Source of the DNA: CAYGUI01 sp964353115
GTDB lineage: Bacteria > Pseudomonadota > Gammaproteobacteria > JAGOUU01
DNA: 5,443 nucleotides
NCBI GenBank assembly: GCA_964353115.1
Contig: CAYGUI010000078.1
Span: 1-5,443, forward strand
Reading direction: 5' to 3'
Shown: positions 1 to 5,238 of the stretch, in pieces
How the letters are laid out: each line of letters starts with the position of its first letter
How positions within the stretch are numbered: position 1 is the stretch's first letter
Program-made: the position numbers and the translations under genes
The notes under the pieces: generated by a model
Databases searched by the model: none
Told to the model about the DNA's origin: nothing
What the model saw: only the letters and a program-made list of their open reading frames with translations

Positions 1-900
1 TCCTTGTTGTTTAGCACTCCACTCTTGATAATATTCATCAGGAATTTCAAATGGAGCATATTCCCAACCTAATTTTTCACGCGTTAATTTTGCTTCATCA
101 GCTCCAAGTGGCGCACCATGAACACCAGCTGTTCCAGCTTTATTTGGTGATCCATAACCAATAGTTGTTTTACAACAAATTATCGTTGGCTTATCTTTCT
201 CTGCTTGTGCATGTCTAATTGCTTTAGCAATTTCATCCGAGTTATGACCATCAACATCTGTAATTACATGCCAGTTATAAGCTTCAAATCTTTTAGCTGT
301 ATTATCCCCAAACCAAGTTGGAGTTGGTCCATCAATAGAAATTTCATTGTCATCCCAAAATAAAATTAACTTTCCAAGCCCGAGTGTTCCGGCCAATGAG
401 CAGGCTTCATGCGACACCCCCTCCATTAAACAACCATCACCACAAAATACATAAGTGTAGTGATCAATAATTTTTGCATCTGCTGTATTAAAACGCTCAG
501 CTAATATCTTCTCAGACATCGCCATACCAACTGCATTGGCGATACCCTGCCCCAGCGGCCCAGTGGTCGTTTCCACTCCGGGAGCCTCACCAAGCTCAGG
601 ATGCCCTGGTGTTTTTGAATGCAGTTGACGAAAATTCTTTAAATCATCGATAGATAAATCATAGCCTGTTAGGTGTAATAAGCTGTATAGCAACATTGAA
701 GCATGGCCATTTGACAAGACAAATCTATCACGGTTAAACCATGTGGGGTTAGCTGGATTGTGACGCATAAAATCACGCCATAAAACCTCAGCGATATCTG
801 CCATTCCAAGTGGGGCTCCAGGGTGGCCAGAGTTGGATTTTTCAACAGAATCAATTGACAGGGCACGAATCGAGTTGGCTAGTTGCTTTTTAATTAACAT
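1..900 (-). CDS. tkt: Transketolase, N-terminal 300 residues (3' end outside window)
   Basis: Transketolase moves two-carbon ketol units between sugar phosphates in the non-oxidative pentose phosphate pathway, using thiamine diphosphate (TPP) and a divalent metal in the cytoplasm. The frame is open from the ATG at 900-898 to the left edge. It covers the whole pyrophosphate-binding (PP) domain. Residue numbering matches remembered E. coli TktA without gaps: SGHPGAPLG with His26, SNGHAS with His66, LHSKTPGHPE with His100, TTTGPLGQG at 111-119, the metal/TPP motif GDG at 154-156 (Asp155) with Asn185 closing it, and the active-site-loop His261 in GVHGAPLG. All catalytic and cofactor residues expected in this half are present. 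About 360 residues (Pyr and C-terminal domains) should lie beyond the edge. A weak Shine-Dalgarno GGAA (complement of 911-914) sits 10 nt upstream of the ATG. The gene is divergent from metK. Family assignment is secure; tktA versus tktB naming is not meaningful here. Confidence 0.97.
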   Translation of the reverse strand, partial: MLIKKQLANSIRALSIDSVEKSNSGHPGAPLGMADIAEVLWRDFMRHNPANPTWFNRDRFVLSNGHASMLLYSLLHLTGYDLSIDDLKNFRQLHSKTPGHPELGEAPGVETTTGPLGQGIANAVGMAMSEKILAERFNTADAKIIDHYTYVFCGDGCLMEGVSHEACSLAGTLGLGKLILFWDDNEISIDGPTPTWFGDNTAKRFEAYNWHVITDVDGHNSDEIAKAIRHAQAEKDKPTIICCKTTIGYGSPNKAGTAGVHGAPLGADEAKLTREKLGWEYAPFEIPDEYYQEWSAKQQG

Positions 901-944
901 AGTATTTGATTTCCAAAATTTTGAATATAAACTGAAAAATAATC

Positions 945-973
945 TGGAATATTGTACCAAAAACTAGTATGAT
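945..973 (+). promoter_or_regulatory. Candidate promoter for metK
   Basis: TATGAT at 968-973 matches the -10 consensus at five of six positions and lies about 40 nt before the metK ATG. The hexamer 17 nt upstream (945-950, TGGAAT) is a poor -35 match. The -10 box abuts the candidate -35 box of the divergent tkt promoter at 973-978, so polymerase binding at the two promoters would be mutually exclusive if both are real. No SAM-riboswitch-like leader is visible: only about 30-40 nt of leader would be available. Confidence 0.3.
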
Positions 974-978
974 GTTCA
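951..978 (-). promoter_or_regulatory. Candidate sigma70-type promoter for tkt
   Basis: Read on the minus strand, TGAACA (complement of 973-978, four of six matches to TTGACA) is followed after 16 nt by TACAAT (complement of 951-956, five of six matches to TATAAT). Transcription would start roughly 40-45 nt upstream of the tkt ATG. This is motif matching by eye in AT-rich DNA, so chance matches are possible. Confidence 0.4.
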
Positions 979-1012
979 GTTATTATTCAATATAAGTTAG
1001 ATAGTTACAATT

Positions 1013-2188
1013 ATGGGAAATTTTGTTTTTACATCTGAATCTGTTTCTGAGGGGCATCCTGACAAAATCGCTGATCAAATCTCCGATCGCGTTTTAGATG
1101 CTATTTTGGCACAAGATAAGCATGCTCGAGTAGCCTGCGAAACTTATGTTAAAACTGGCATGGTTATAGTTGGTGGTGAAATAGCTACTAATGCCTGGGT
1201 TGATGTTGAAGATATCACTCGCCAAACCATCAAAGATATTGGCTATAACAGCTCTGATATGGGATTTGACTGGGAATCTTGTGCTGTATTATCTGCTATC
1301 GGTAAACAGTCTTCTGATATCGCGCAAGGTGTTGATCGTGAATCTGAAAAGATGCAAGGCGCCGGTGATCAGGGTCTTATGTTTGGTTATGCATGCCGCG
1401 ATACTGAAGTATTAATGCCGGCTCCTATCGCCTATTCTCACCGTTTAGTTAAGCGTCAGGCCACATTACGTAAAAATGGCACTTTGCCATGGTTACGCCC
1501 AGATGCTAAAGCTCAGCTTACTTTTGTCTATCAAGATAACAAGCCTGTAGCGATTGATACTGTTGTTTTATCAACTCAACATGCACCAGAAATTGAACAT
1601 GCTGATTTAGTTGAAGCAGTAATTGAAGAAATTGTGAAGCCAGTTCTTCCAGCTAAGTTCTTAAATCGCCAAACTAGATATTTTATCAACCCAACTGGCC
1701 GTTTTGTAATTGGTGGTCCGCAAGGTGACTGTGGTCTAACTGGTCGCAAAATTATCGTTGATACTTACGGCGGCATGGCTCGCCATGGTGGCGGTGCATT
1801 TTCTGGTAAAGATCCGTCAAAAGTTGATAGATCCGCTGCTTATGCCGCGCGCTATGTTGCTAAAAATATTGTTGCAGCTGAAATTGCTGATAAGTGCGAA
1901 ATCCAAATTTCTTATGCGATTGGTATTGCAGAGCCAACATCAATCAGTGTAAATACTTTTGGCACTGGCAAAATAGATGATGATAAAATCGCGCAATTAA
2001 TAGTTGATTGCTTTGATTTAACTCCATACGGCATTATTCAAATGCTTGATCTTGTTCAGCCAATTTATAGCCAAACTGCAGCTTACGGACACTTTGGCCG
2101 TGATGATGTTCACTTTAGTTGGGAAAAAACTGACAAAGTTGACGAAATTAAAGAGCGTGCAAAAGAGTTGGGAAGAGTTTCAGCTTAA
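1013..2188 (+). CDS. metK: S-adenosylmethionine synthetase
   Basis: MetK (EC 2.5.1.6) makes SAM from methionine and ATP, releasing phosphate and pyrophosphate; it is a cytoplasmic homotetramer in well-studied bacteria. The 391-residue product is collinear with the family (E. coli, 384). Visible signatures are FTSESVSEGHPDKIADQISD at 6-25 with His15 and Asp17 (ATP/Mg site), the hexapeptide GAGDQG at 116-121, INPTGRFVIGGPQGDCGLTG at 225-244, and the P-loop-like GGGAFSGKDPSKVDRS at 259-274 with Lys266 and Lys270. The C-terminal AYGHFGR motif is at 357-363. The ATG at 1013 gives the usual family start, though no good Shine-Dalgarno precedes it. The sequence is visibly richer in G+C than the two genes downstream. 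It is divergent from tkt and followed on the same strand by an unrecognised gene instead of ahcY, a frequent partner. SAM made here is also the amino donor for BioA, encoded further downstream. Confidence 0.98.
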   Translation: MGNFVFTSESVSEGHPDKIADQISDRVLDAILAQDKHARVACETYVKTGMVIVGGEIATNAWVDVEDITRQTIKDIGYNSSDMGFDWESCAVLSAIGKQSSDIAQGVDRESEKMQGAGDQGLMFGYACRDTEVLMPAPIAYSHRLVKRQATLRKNGTLPWLRPDAKAQLTFVYQDNKPVAIDTVVLSTQHAPEIEHADLVEAVIEEIVKPVLPAKFLNRQTRYFINPTGRFVIGGPQGDCGLTGRKIIVDTYGGMARHGGGAFSGKDPSKVDRSAAYAARYVAKNIVAAEIADKCEIQISYAIGIAEPTSISVNTFGTGKIDDDKIAQLIVDCFDLTPYGIIQMLDLVQPIYSQTAAYGHFGRDDVHFSWEKTDKVDEIKERAKELGRVSA

Positions 2189-2195
2189 TTCCAGG

Positions 2196-2216
2196 ATTCG
2201 CTACGCTAAGCCGGAT
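2196..2216 (+). other. Weak hairpin in metK-downstream spacer
   Basis: In the 47-nt gap after metK, ATTCGCT (2196-2202) can pair with AGC-C-GGAT (2209-2216) around a six-base loop with one bulged C and one G-T pair. There is no T tract, so it is not a standard terminator; the next gene's Shine-Dalgarno begins at 2219. It might influence initiation of the downstream gene or message stability. It does not match a SAM or SAH riboswitch that I can recognise, and it could be chance. Confidence 0.2.
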
Positions 2217-2218
2217 AT

Positions 2219-2223
2219 GGAGG
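2219..2223 (+). promoter_or_regulatory. Ribosome binding site of the 242-residue gene
   Basis: GGAGG is a strong Shine-Dalgarno core, but 12 nt separate it from the ATG at 2236, which is longer than usual. No closer in-frame start exists, as the codons between are not ATG, GTG or TTG. The motif supports the ORF being translated from 2236. Confidence 0.55.
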
Positions 2224-2235
2224 AAAAAATACACA

Positions 2236-2964
2236 ATGCATAGTCATTTATCAGGAAAATATGATCATATTGCTGCCAAGTTTAAAGAATTAGCTCCTAA
2301 TGGGGCTAATTTTACTAATGGAACATTTATTATTAGAGATGATGTACCTTTTGATGATATAGCAAGTTCTTTATTAGCTCAGATTGAATATTTAACAAAC
2401 AAAGAAAAAAATCCCAAATATTATAATTTGCCATTAGCAATTTTATTTAATTCTGATGTTGGTTTACAACTAATAAAACGCAAAGATCTATTAGGGCGCA
2501 ATGAACAAAAAAGAATATCTGATGTAATAGAAGAGGTCAAAAGGAATTTTTCTGATTTGCAAATAATAACGGCTGTATTTGATGAAGAAACTCCTCTTGA
2601 AATATTTACAGCGTTAAACGAACGTGCTCTCACAAAAACTTTAGCTAAACTTTTCTATGGTAGTAGCCCAGATGCACCACAAATAGTTGGAGCACCATTA
2701 TTTTCAAGTGTTTTTAGTTTTATACTACCATCTAAAACTGGAGCTGAAGCAGTAAAGCCTGCTTGTTCTGATATAACTCCGCCATTAGCTAAAGGTGATA
2801 GTCCTTCATCAAATATAAAAGTAGTACATATAGAATGGTTTTCTACTAGTCAATCATCTACTAGTCCACGACCATTATTAAAGGCTGCTGCAGCCCCTGC
2901 TCATACTTCAGTATCTATTTCAGCTTTTAAAGCTGAATCTGATGGTAAATATTTAGGAGCATGA
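2236..2964 (+). CDS. Hypothetical protein with low-complexity Ser/Pro/Ala-rich C-terminal tail
   Basis: I do not recognise this 242-residue protein. Residues 1 to about 150 read as a folded mixed alpha/beta region: a basic amphipathic start (to about 20), a strand-like FIIRD near 31, a helix at 41-54, a hydrophobic strand LPLAILFN at 65-72, a charged helix at 84-105 (KDLLGRNEQKR onward), a strand LQIITAVF at 108-115 and a helix at 119-140. From about 150 to 242 it is low in charge and rich in Ser, Pro, Ala and Thr, including KAAAAPAH at 216-223, which looks unstructured. No signal peptide, membrane span or catalytic motif is evident. A GGAGG Shine-Dalgarno, continuity over 729 bp and a 4-nt ATGA overlap with the HAD gene support it as a real gene. 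It follows metK by 47 bp and is probably co-transcribed. The two-part architecture would suit a secreted or scaffolding protein, but that is speculation. Local G+C is lower than in metK. Confidence 0.65.
   Translation: MHSHLSGKYDHIAAKFKELAPNGANFTNGTFIIRDDVPFDDIASSLLAQIEYLTNKEKNPKYYNLPLAILFNSDVGLQLIKRKDLLGRNEQKRISDVIEEVKRNFSDLQIITAVFDEETPLEIFTALNERALTKTLAKLFYGSSPDAPQIVGAPLFSSVFSFILPSKTGAEAVKPACSDITPPLAKGDSPSSNIKVVHIEWFSTSQSSTSPRPLLKAAAAPAHTSVSISAFKAESDGKYLGA
2842..2866 (+). repeat. Short in-frame direct repeat in the low-complexity tail
   Basis: TCTACTAGTC occurs at 2842-2851 and 2857-2866, a 15-nt (five-codon) offset. It encodes the two Ser-Thr-Ser units in STSQSSTSP (residues 203-211). It is an in-frame duplication consistent with slippage growth of the tail. 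Confidence 0.5.
2955..2959 (+). promoter_or_regulatory. Shine-Dalgarno abutting the HAD start codon
   Basis: AGGAG ends one base before the ATG at 2961, which is too close for normal initiation. It overlaps the last codons of the upstream gene, whose TGA (2962-2964) overlaps the ATG. This arrangement favours translational coupling by ribosomes terminating at the ATGA junction. Confidence 0.45.
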
Positions 2965-3749
2965 TAAAATTATTTTCATCATTGCTTTTAATATTAACAA
3001 TATTAACAATATTAATATTTTTATATTACAAAAACATTATGGTGAATCCCCATCCCCAAATAGATGCAATATTTTTTGATATGGATGGGGTGTTAGTTGA
3101 CACCGAAGGTCTTAAATTTCAAGCATGGAATGATGAACTTAAAAAAATAAATATAGATTTTCAACTAAATGAATACATCCCTCTCGTTGGATTATCATCA
3201 ACGGAAATTTTATCTAACATATTAACTACACATGAACTTACTCTTACAGAGCAACAGAAAAAATTATTAATTTTATCAAAAAATGAATTATACAAGAAAA
3301 AACAAAGATTAGGTGTCACTCCTATAGCGCCAACTGTCAAGTTTTTAAAATTTCTATTAAAACAAAAATTGCCATCAATAAAAATAGGAATAGTGTCATC
3401 TGATGGGCACAATGAAATACTTACAAATTTAAGATCTATAGGAGTTAATCCTGAGGAATTTGACTGGATATCATCTGGTCGAGATGATTTGGGGCATATC
3501 AAAGATCCTACTGGCACCAATAAACCAAAACCATATATCTATCAAGAAATTGCCAAAAAATTAAAAGTTAACCCTAATAACTGTGTTGTTTTTGAAGATA
3601 CCAGCGCTGGAGTTACAGCTGCCCATGATGCTGGTATGAATGTTTATGCTCTACCTAATAGATTTACACAAGGACATGATTTTAGTAAAAGCGTGAAAGT
3701 ACTTTCATATTCAGATTTAAATGAAAGTTATAATATGTTTTATAACTAG
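2961..3749 (+). CDS. HAD-superfamily phosphatase (beta-phosphoglucomutase/Gph-like) with N-terminal hydrophobic helix
   Basis: This 262-residue protein carries the full haloacid dehalogenase catalytic set: motif I FFDMDGVLVDTE at 38-49 (nucleophile Asp40, acid/base Asp42), motif II GIVSSDG at 143-149 (Ser146), motif III NKPKPYIY at 187-194 (Lys188), and motif IV VFEDTSAG at 210-217 (Glu212, Asp213). Residues of about 55-130 form the alpha-helical C1 cap typical of subfamily IA enzymes such as beta-phosphoglucomutase and phosphoglycolate phosphatase; the substrate cannot be told from sequence. Residues 4-23 (LFSSLLLILTILTILIFLYY) form one strongly hydrophobic helix absent from typical cytosolic members, suggesting a membrane anchor or signal sequence. 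A start at Met27 (3039) would give an ordinary soluble enzyme, but it has no Shine-Dalgarno, while the ATG at 2961 overlaps the previous stop as ATGA; I therefore prefer 2961. The DNA is notably AT-rich. The stop codon lies inside an operator-like repeat before bioA. Confidence 0.88.
   Translation: MIKLFSSLLLILTILTILIFLYYKNIMVNPHPQIDAIFFDMDGVLVDTEGLKFQAWNDELKKINIDFQLNEYIPLVGLSSTEILSNILTTHELTLTEQQKKLLILSKNELYKKKQRLGVTPIAPTVKFLKFLLKQKLPSIKIGIVSSDGHNEILTNLRSIGVNPEEFDWISSGRDDLGHIKDPTGTNKPKPYIYQEIAKKLKVNPNNCVVFEDTSAGVTAAHDAGMNVYALPNRFTQGHDFSKSVKVLSYSDLNESYNMFYN
2991..3017 (+). repeat. 9-bp tandem repeat coding for the hydrophobic helix
   Basis: ATATTAACA occurs at 2991-2999 and 3000-3008, followed by ATATTAATA (one mismatch) at 3009-3017. 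The unit is in frame and encodes Ile-Leu-Thr, Ile-Leu-Thr, Ile-Leu-Ile, the core of the putative membrane helix of the HAD protein. Copy-number change would lengthen or shorten the helix by three residues without shifting the frame. Confidence 0.8.
3729..3734 (+). promoter_or_regulatory. Candidate -10 box of a bioA promoter
   Basis: A perfect TATAAT lies within the last codons of the HAD gene, 55 nt before the bioA ATG. No convincing -35 hexamer is present at 16-18 nt upstream (TTTCAT at 3703-3708 and TTCATA at 3704-3709 are spaced 20 and 19 nt), nor a TGn extension. Transcription would start near 3741, at the edge of the paired repeats at 3740-3777, a position where a bound repressor would block initiation. 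Confidence 0.4.
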
Positions 3750-3777
3750 TTACAATGACAATTATAACTAGTCACAA
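3740..3777 (+). repeat. Tandem 16-bp dyad repeat, operator-like, upstream of bioA
   Basis: TTATAACTAGTTACAA (3740-3755) and TTATAACTAGTCACAA (3762-3777) match at 15 of 16 positions, with a 22-bp centre-to-centre distance, about two helical turns, placing both on one DNA face. Each copy is itself an imperfect palindrome; the first contains the perfect 10-bp TAACTAGTTA (3743-3752). The HAD stop codon TAG (3747-3749) lies in the first copy. Location just after a TATAAT box and before bioA suggests a biotin-responsive or other repressor operator. It is not a clean match to the BirA operator (TTGTAAACC and GGTTTACAA halves about 16 bp apart) or to the BioR site as I remember them, although the half-site GTTACAA resembles a BirA half-site. 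The regulator is unknown. Confidence 0.6.
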
Positions 3778-3781
3778 AGCG

Positions 3782-3786
3782 AGGAG
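3782..3786 (+). promoter_or_regulatory. Ribosome binding site of bioA
   Basis: AGGAG, within GCGAGGAGTTTATG, lies three bases before the bioA ATG. The core is strong although the spacing is short, and it fixes the start at 3790, which also gives the family-typical N-terminus. Confidence 0.6.
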
Positions 3787-3789
3787 TTT

Positions 3790-5130
3790 ATGAATCTAAA
3801 AAACCGTGATTTATCAAGCATTTGGCACCCATGCAGCCAAATGAAAGATTATATTGAAAATAAAATACCTCTTATTCCAATCAAATCAGGTAGCGGTGTT
3901 TATATCGAAGATTTTGACGGCAATAAATATATTGATGCCGTAAGCTCATGGTGGGTAAATCTTTTTGGTCATGCTAATCCATATATAAACTCCCGAATTA
4001 AAGATCAGCTTGATAAATTAGAGCATGTCATAATGGCGGGCTTTACTCACGAGCCAATTATCGAATTATCAGAAAAACTAATTAACATTACCCCTCAAGG
4101 CTTAAATAAATGCTTTTATGCTGATAACGGCTCATCTGCAGTTGAAGCTGCTCTTAAAATGAGTTTTCATTATTGGAAAAATATCGGCCAAACTAATAAA
4201 ACTAAATTCATATCAATTGCCAACAGTTATCACGGCGAAACTTTAGGAGCGTTGGCTGTTGGCGATGTTGGATTATATAAAGATACTTACAAGCCTTTAT
4301 TATTAGAAGTTATAACCGCCCCATCACCAGACTGTTTTTATCGTGAGCCTGAGCAAAGCTGGGAAGATTATTGTATTTTACAAGCAGAAAAATTAGAGCA
4401 AATATTAGCAGAAAAGCATGCCGAAGTTTGTGCGGTATTTATTGAGCCACTAGTGCAATGCGCTGGTAATATGCGCATGCATCATCCTATTTATCTCAAA
4501 AAATTACGCGAGCTTTGTGATAAATATAAAGTTCATTTAATAGCAGATGAAATTGCCGTTGGTTTTGGACGAACTGGAACGATGTTTGCCTGTGAGCAAG
4601 CAGGAATTTCTCCTGATTTAATGTGCTTATCAAAAGGCATAACTGGTGGCTATATGACCCTAAGCGTTGTAATGACGACAAATCAAATTTACGATGCCTT
4701 TTATGATGATTATGAAAATCTAACAGCTTTTTTACAATCACATAGCTATACTGGCAATGCTTTAGCATGCGCTGCTGCTCTTGCAACATTAGAAATATTT
4801 GAAAAAGATAATATTATCGAAAAAAATAAAAAATTAATAACTTATATTAAAAATAAAACTCAAGATTTTAATAATCATAATAATATTTATGAAGTACGCC
4901 AAACAGGAATGATTTGTGCTATTGAAATGATTAAAGATAAAAAAAATCGCATAGAATATCCGTGGCAAGAGCGTCGTGGAATTGAAGTTTATAAGCATGG
5001 TTTAAAAAATGGTGTTTTACTGCGTCCACTCGGAAACACCATTTATTTTATGCCACCGTATGTTATTACTGAAGATGAAATTGATACTTTAGTTAAAGTT
5101 GCAAGTGAGGGGATTGAGCTTGCAGTTTAG
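3790..5130 (+). CDS. bioA: Adenosylmethionine-8-amino-7-oxononanoate aminotransferase
   Basis: BioA (DAPA synthase, EC 2.6.1.62) is a pyridoxal-phosphate (PLP) enzyme that transfers the amino group of SAM to 7-keto-8-aminopelargonate, the antepenultimate step of biotin synthesis. The 446-residue product is slightly longer than E. coli BioA (429). Diagnostic features are IWHPCSQMK at 11-19, the substrate-pocket SSWWVNLFGH at 52-61 (Trp54, Trp55), DNGSSAVEAALKM at 112-124 (PLP phosphate loop), SYHGETLGALAVGD at 146-159 (Tyr147), ADEIAVGFGRTGTMFA at 252-267 with PLP-ring Asp253, the Schiff-base Lys282 in LSKGITGGYM, HSYTGNALACAAA at 318-330, and LLRPLGNTIYFMPPY at 410-424 with substrate-binding Arg412. 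The WW and RPLGN signatures separate it from ornithine or GABA aminotransferases. No other bio gene is in the window. It probably has its own promoter and operator (3729-3777) and is followed directly by a compound hairpin terminator. It depends on MetK for its amino donor. Confidence 0.97.
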   Translation: MNLKNRDLSSIWHPCSQMKDYIENKIPLIPIKSGSGVYIEDFDGNKYIDAVSSWWVNLFGHANPYINSRIKDQLDKLEHVIMAGFTHEPIIELSEKLINITPQGLNKCFYADNGSSAVEAALKMSFHYWKNIGQTNKTKFISIANSYHGETLGALAVGDVGLYKDTYKPLLLEVITAPSPDCFYREPEQSWEDYCILQAEKLEQILAEKHAEVCAVFIEPLVQCAGNMRMHHPIYLKKLRELCDKYKVHLIADEIAVGFGRTGTMFACEQAGISPDLMCLSKGITGGYMTLSVVMTTNQIYDAFYDDYENLTAFLQSHSYTGNALACAAALATLEIFEKDNIIEKNKKLITYIKNKTQDFNNHNNIYEVRQTGMICAIEMIKDKKNRIEYPWQERRGIEVYKHGLKNGVLLRPLGNTIYFMPPYVITEDEIDTLVKVASEGIELAV

Positions 5131-5230
5131 AAAAAACCCCTCTGTCGGCTGAGCCGACATATCCCCTTTACAAAAGGGGAGATTATAGCCCCCTTATTAA
5201 AGGGGGCAGCACCGAAGGTGCGGGGGTTTT
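5131..5230. repeat. Compound palindromic intergenic element (four hairpins within an outer stem)
   Basis: The 100-bp element begins right after the bioA stop. AAAACCCC (5133-5140) pairs with GGGGTTTT (5223-5230) and encloses four consecutive hairpins: TGTCGGC/GCCGACA (5143-5149 with 5153-5159, loop TGA); TCCCCTTT/AAAGGGGA (5162-5169 with 5173-5180, loop ACA); GCCCCCTT/AAGGGGGC (5188-5195 with 5200-5207, loop ATTA); and GCACC/GGTGC (5209-5213 with 5217-5221, loop GAA). The high G+C of the stems contrasts with the AT-rich surroundings. This architecture resembles dispersed intergenic repeats (REP/BIME or MITE-like) that I recall from several unrelated bacteria; only one copy lies here, so dispersal is not shown by this window. 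Confidence 0.8.
5131..5230. terminator. Probable bidirectional terminator between bioA and the ABC-F gene
   Basis: The element sits between two convergent genes, starting immediately after the bioA stop and ending 8 bp from the minus-strand stop. On the plus strand the structure ends GGGGGTTTT; on the minus strand it ends GGGGTTTTTT. G+C-rich stems followed by short T tracts in both directions fit intrinsic termination both ways. The multi-hairpin shape is unlike a simple terminator, so this role may be secondary to its being a repeat. Confidence 0.55.
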
Positions 5231-5238
5231 AGTAAAAA

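Noticed and set aside
669..866. 65-codon open frame on the minus strand within tkt
   Set aside because: It is a shifted frame inside the well-conserved transketolase sequence.
963..968. ACTAGT as a genome-regional signal (also at 2845, 2860, 3745, 3767 and 4449)
   Set aside because: Four of the six occurrences come from two local duplications; the remainder are near chance expectation for AT-rich DNA.
2189..2235. SAM- or SAH-type riboswitch between metK and the next gene
   Set aside because: The spacer is only 47 nt, holds one weak bulged hairpin, and shows none of the conserved core sequences or pseudoknot arms I know for these classes.
2217..2243. Eight-codon reading frame (ATGGAGGAA to TAG) overlapping the start of the 242-residue gene, as a leader peptide
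   Set aside because: The Shine-Dalgarno core lies inside it, after its ATG, so nothing supports its own initiation; it is most likely chance.
3161..3520. 119-codon open frame on the minus strand inside the HAD gene
   Set aside because: The plus-strand frame carries all four HAD motifs; the antisense translation has no recognisable features or ribosome binding site.
3740..3777. Classic BirA operator with halves about 16 bp apart
   Set aside because: The half-site-like sequences are either directly abutted or about 20 bp apart, and lack the AAACC/GGTTT core of the E. coli site.
4496..4789. 97-codon open frame on the minus strand inside bioA
   Set aside because: It lies over the PLP-lysine region of a clearly intact bioA and is a frame shadow.
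5131..5230. CRISPR array
   Set aside because: The hairpins are all different from each other and no repeat-spacer periodicity exists.
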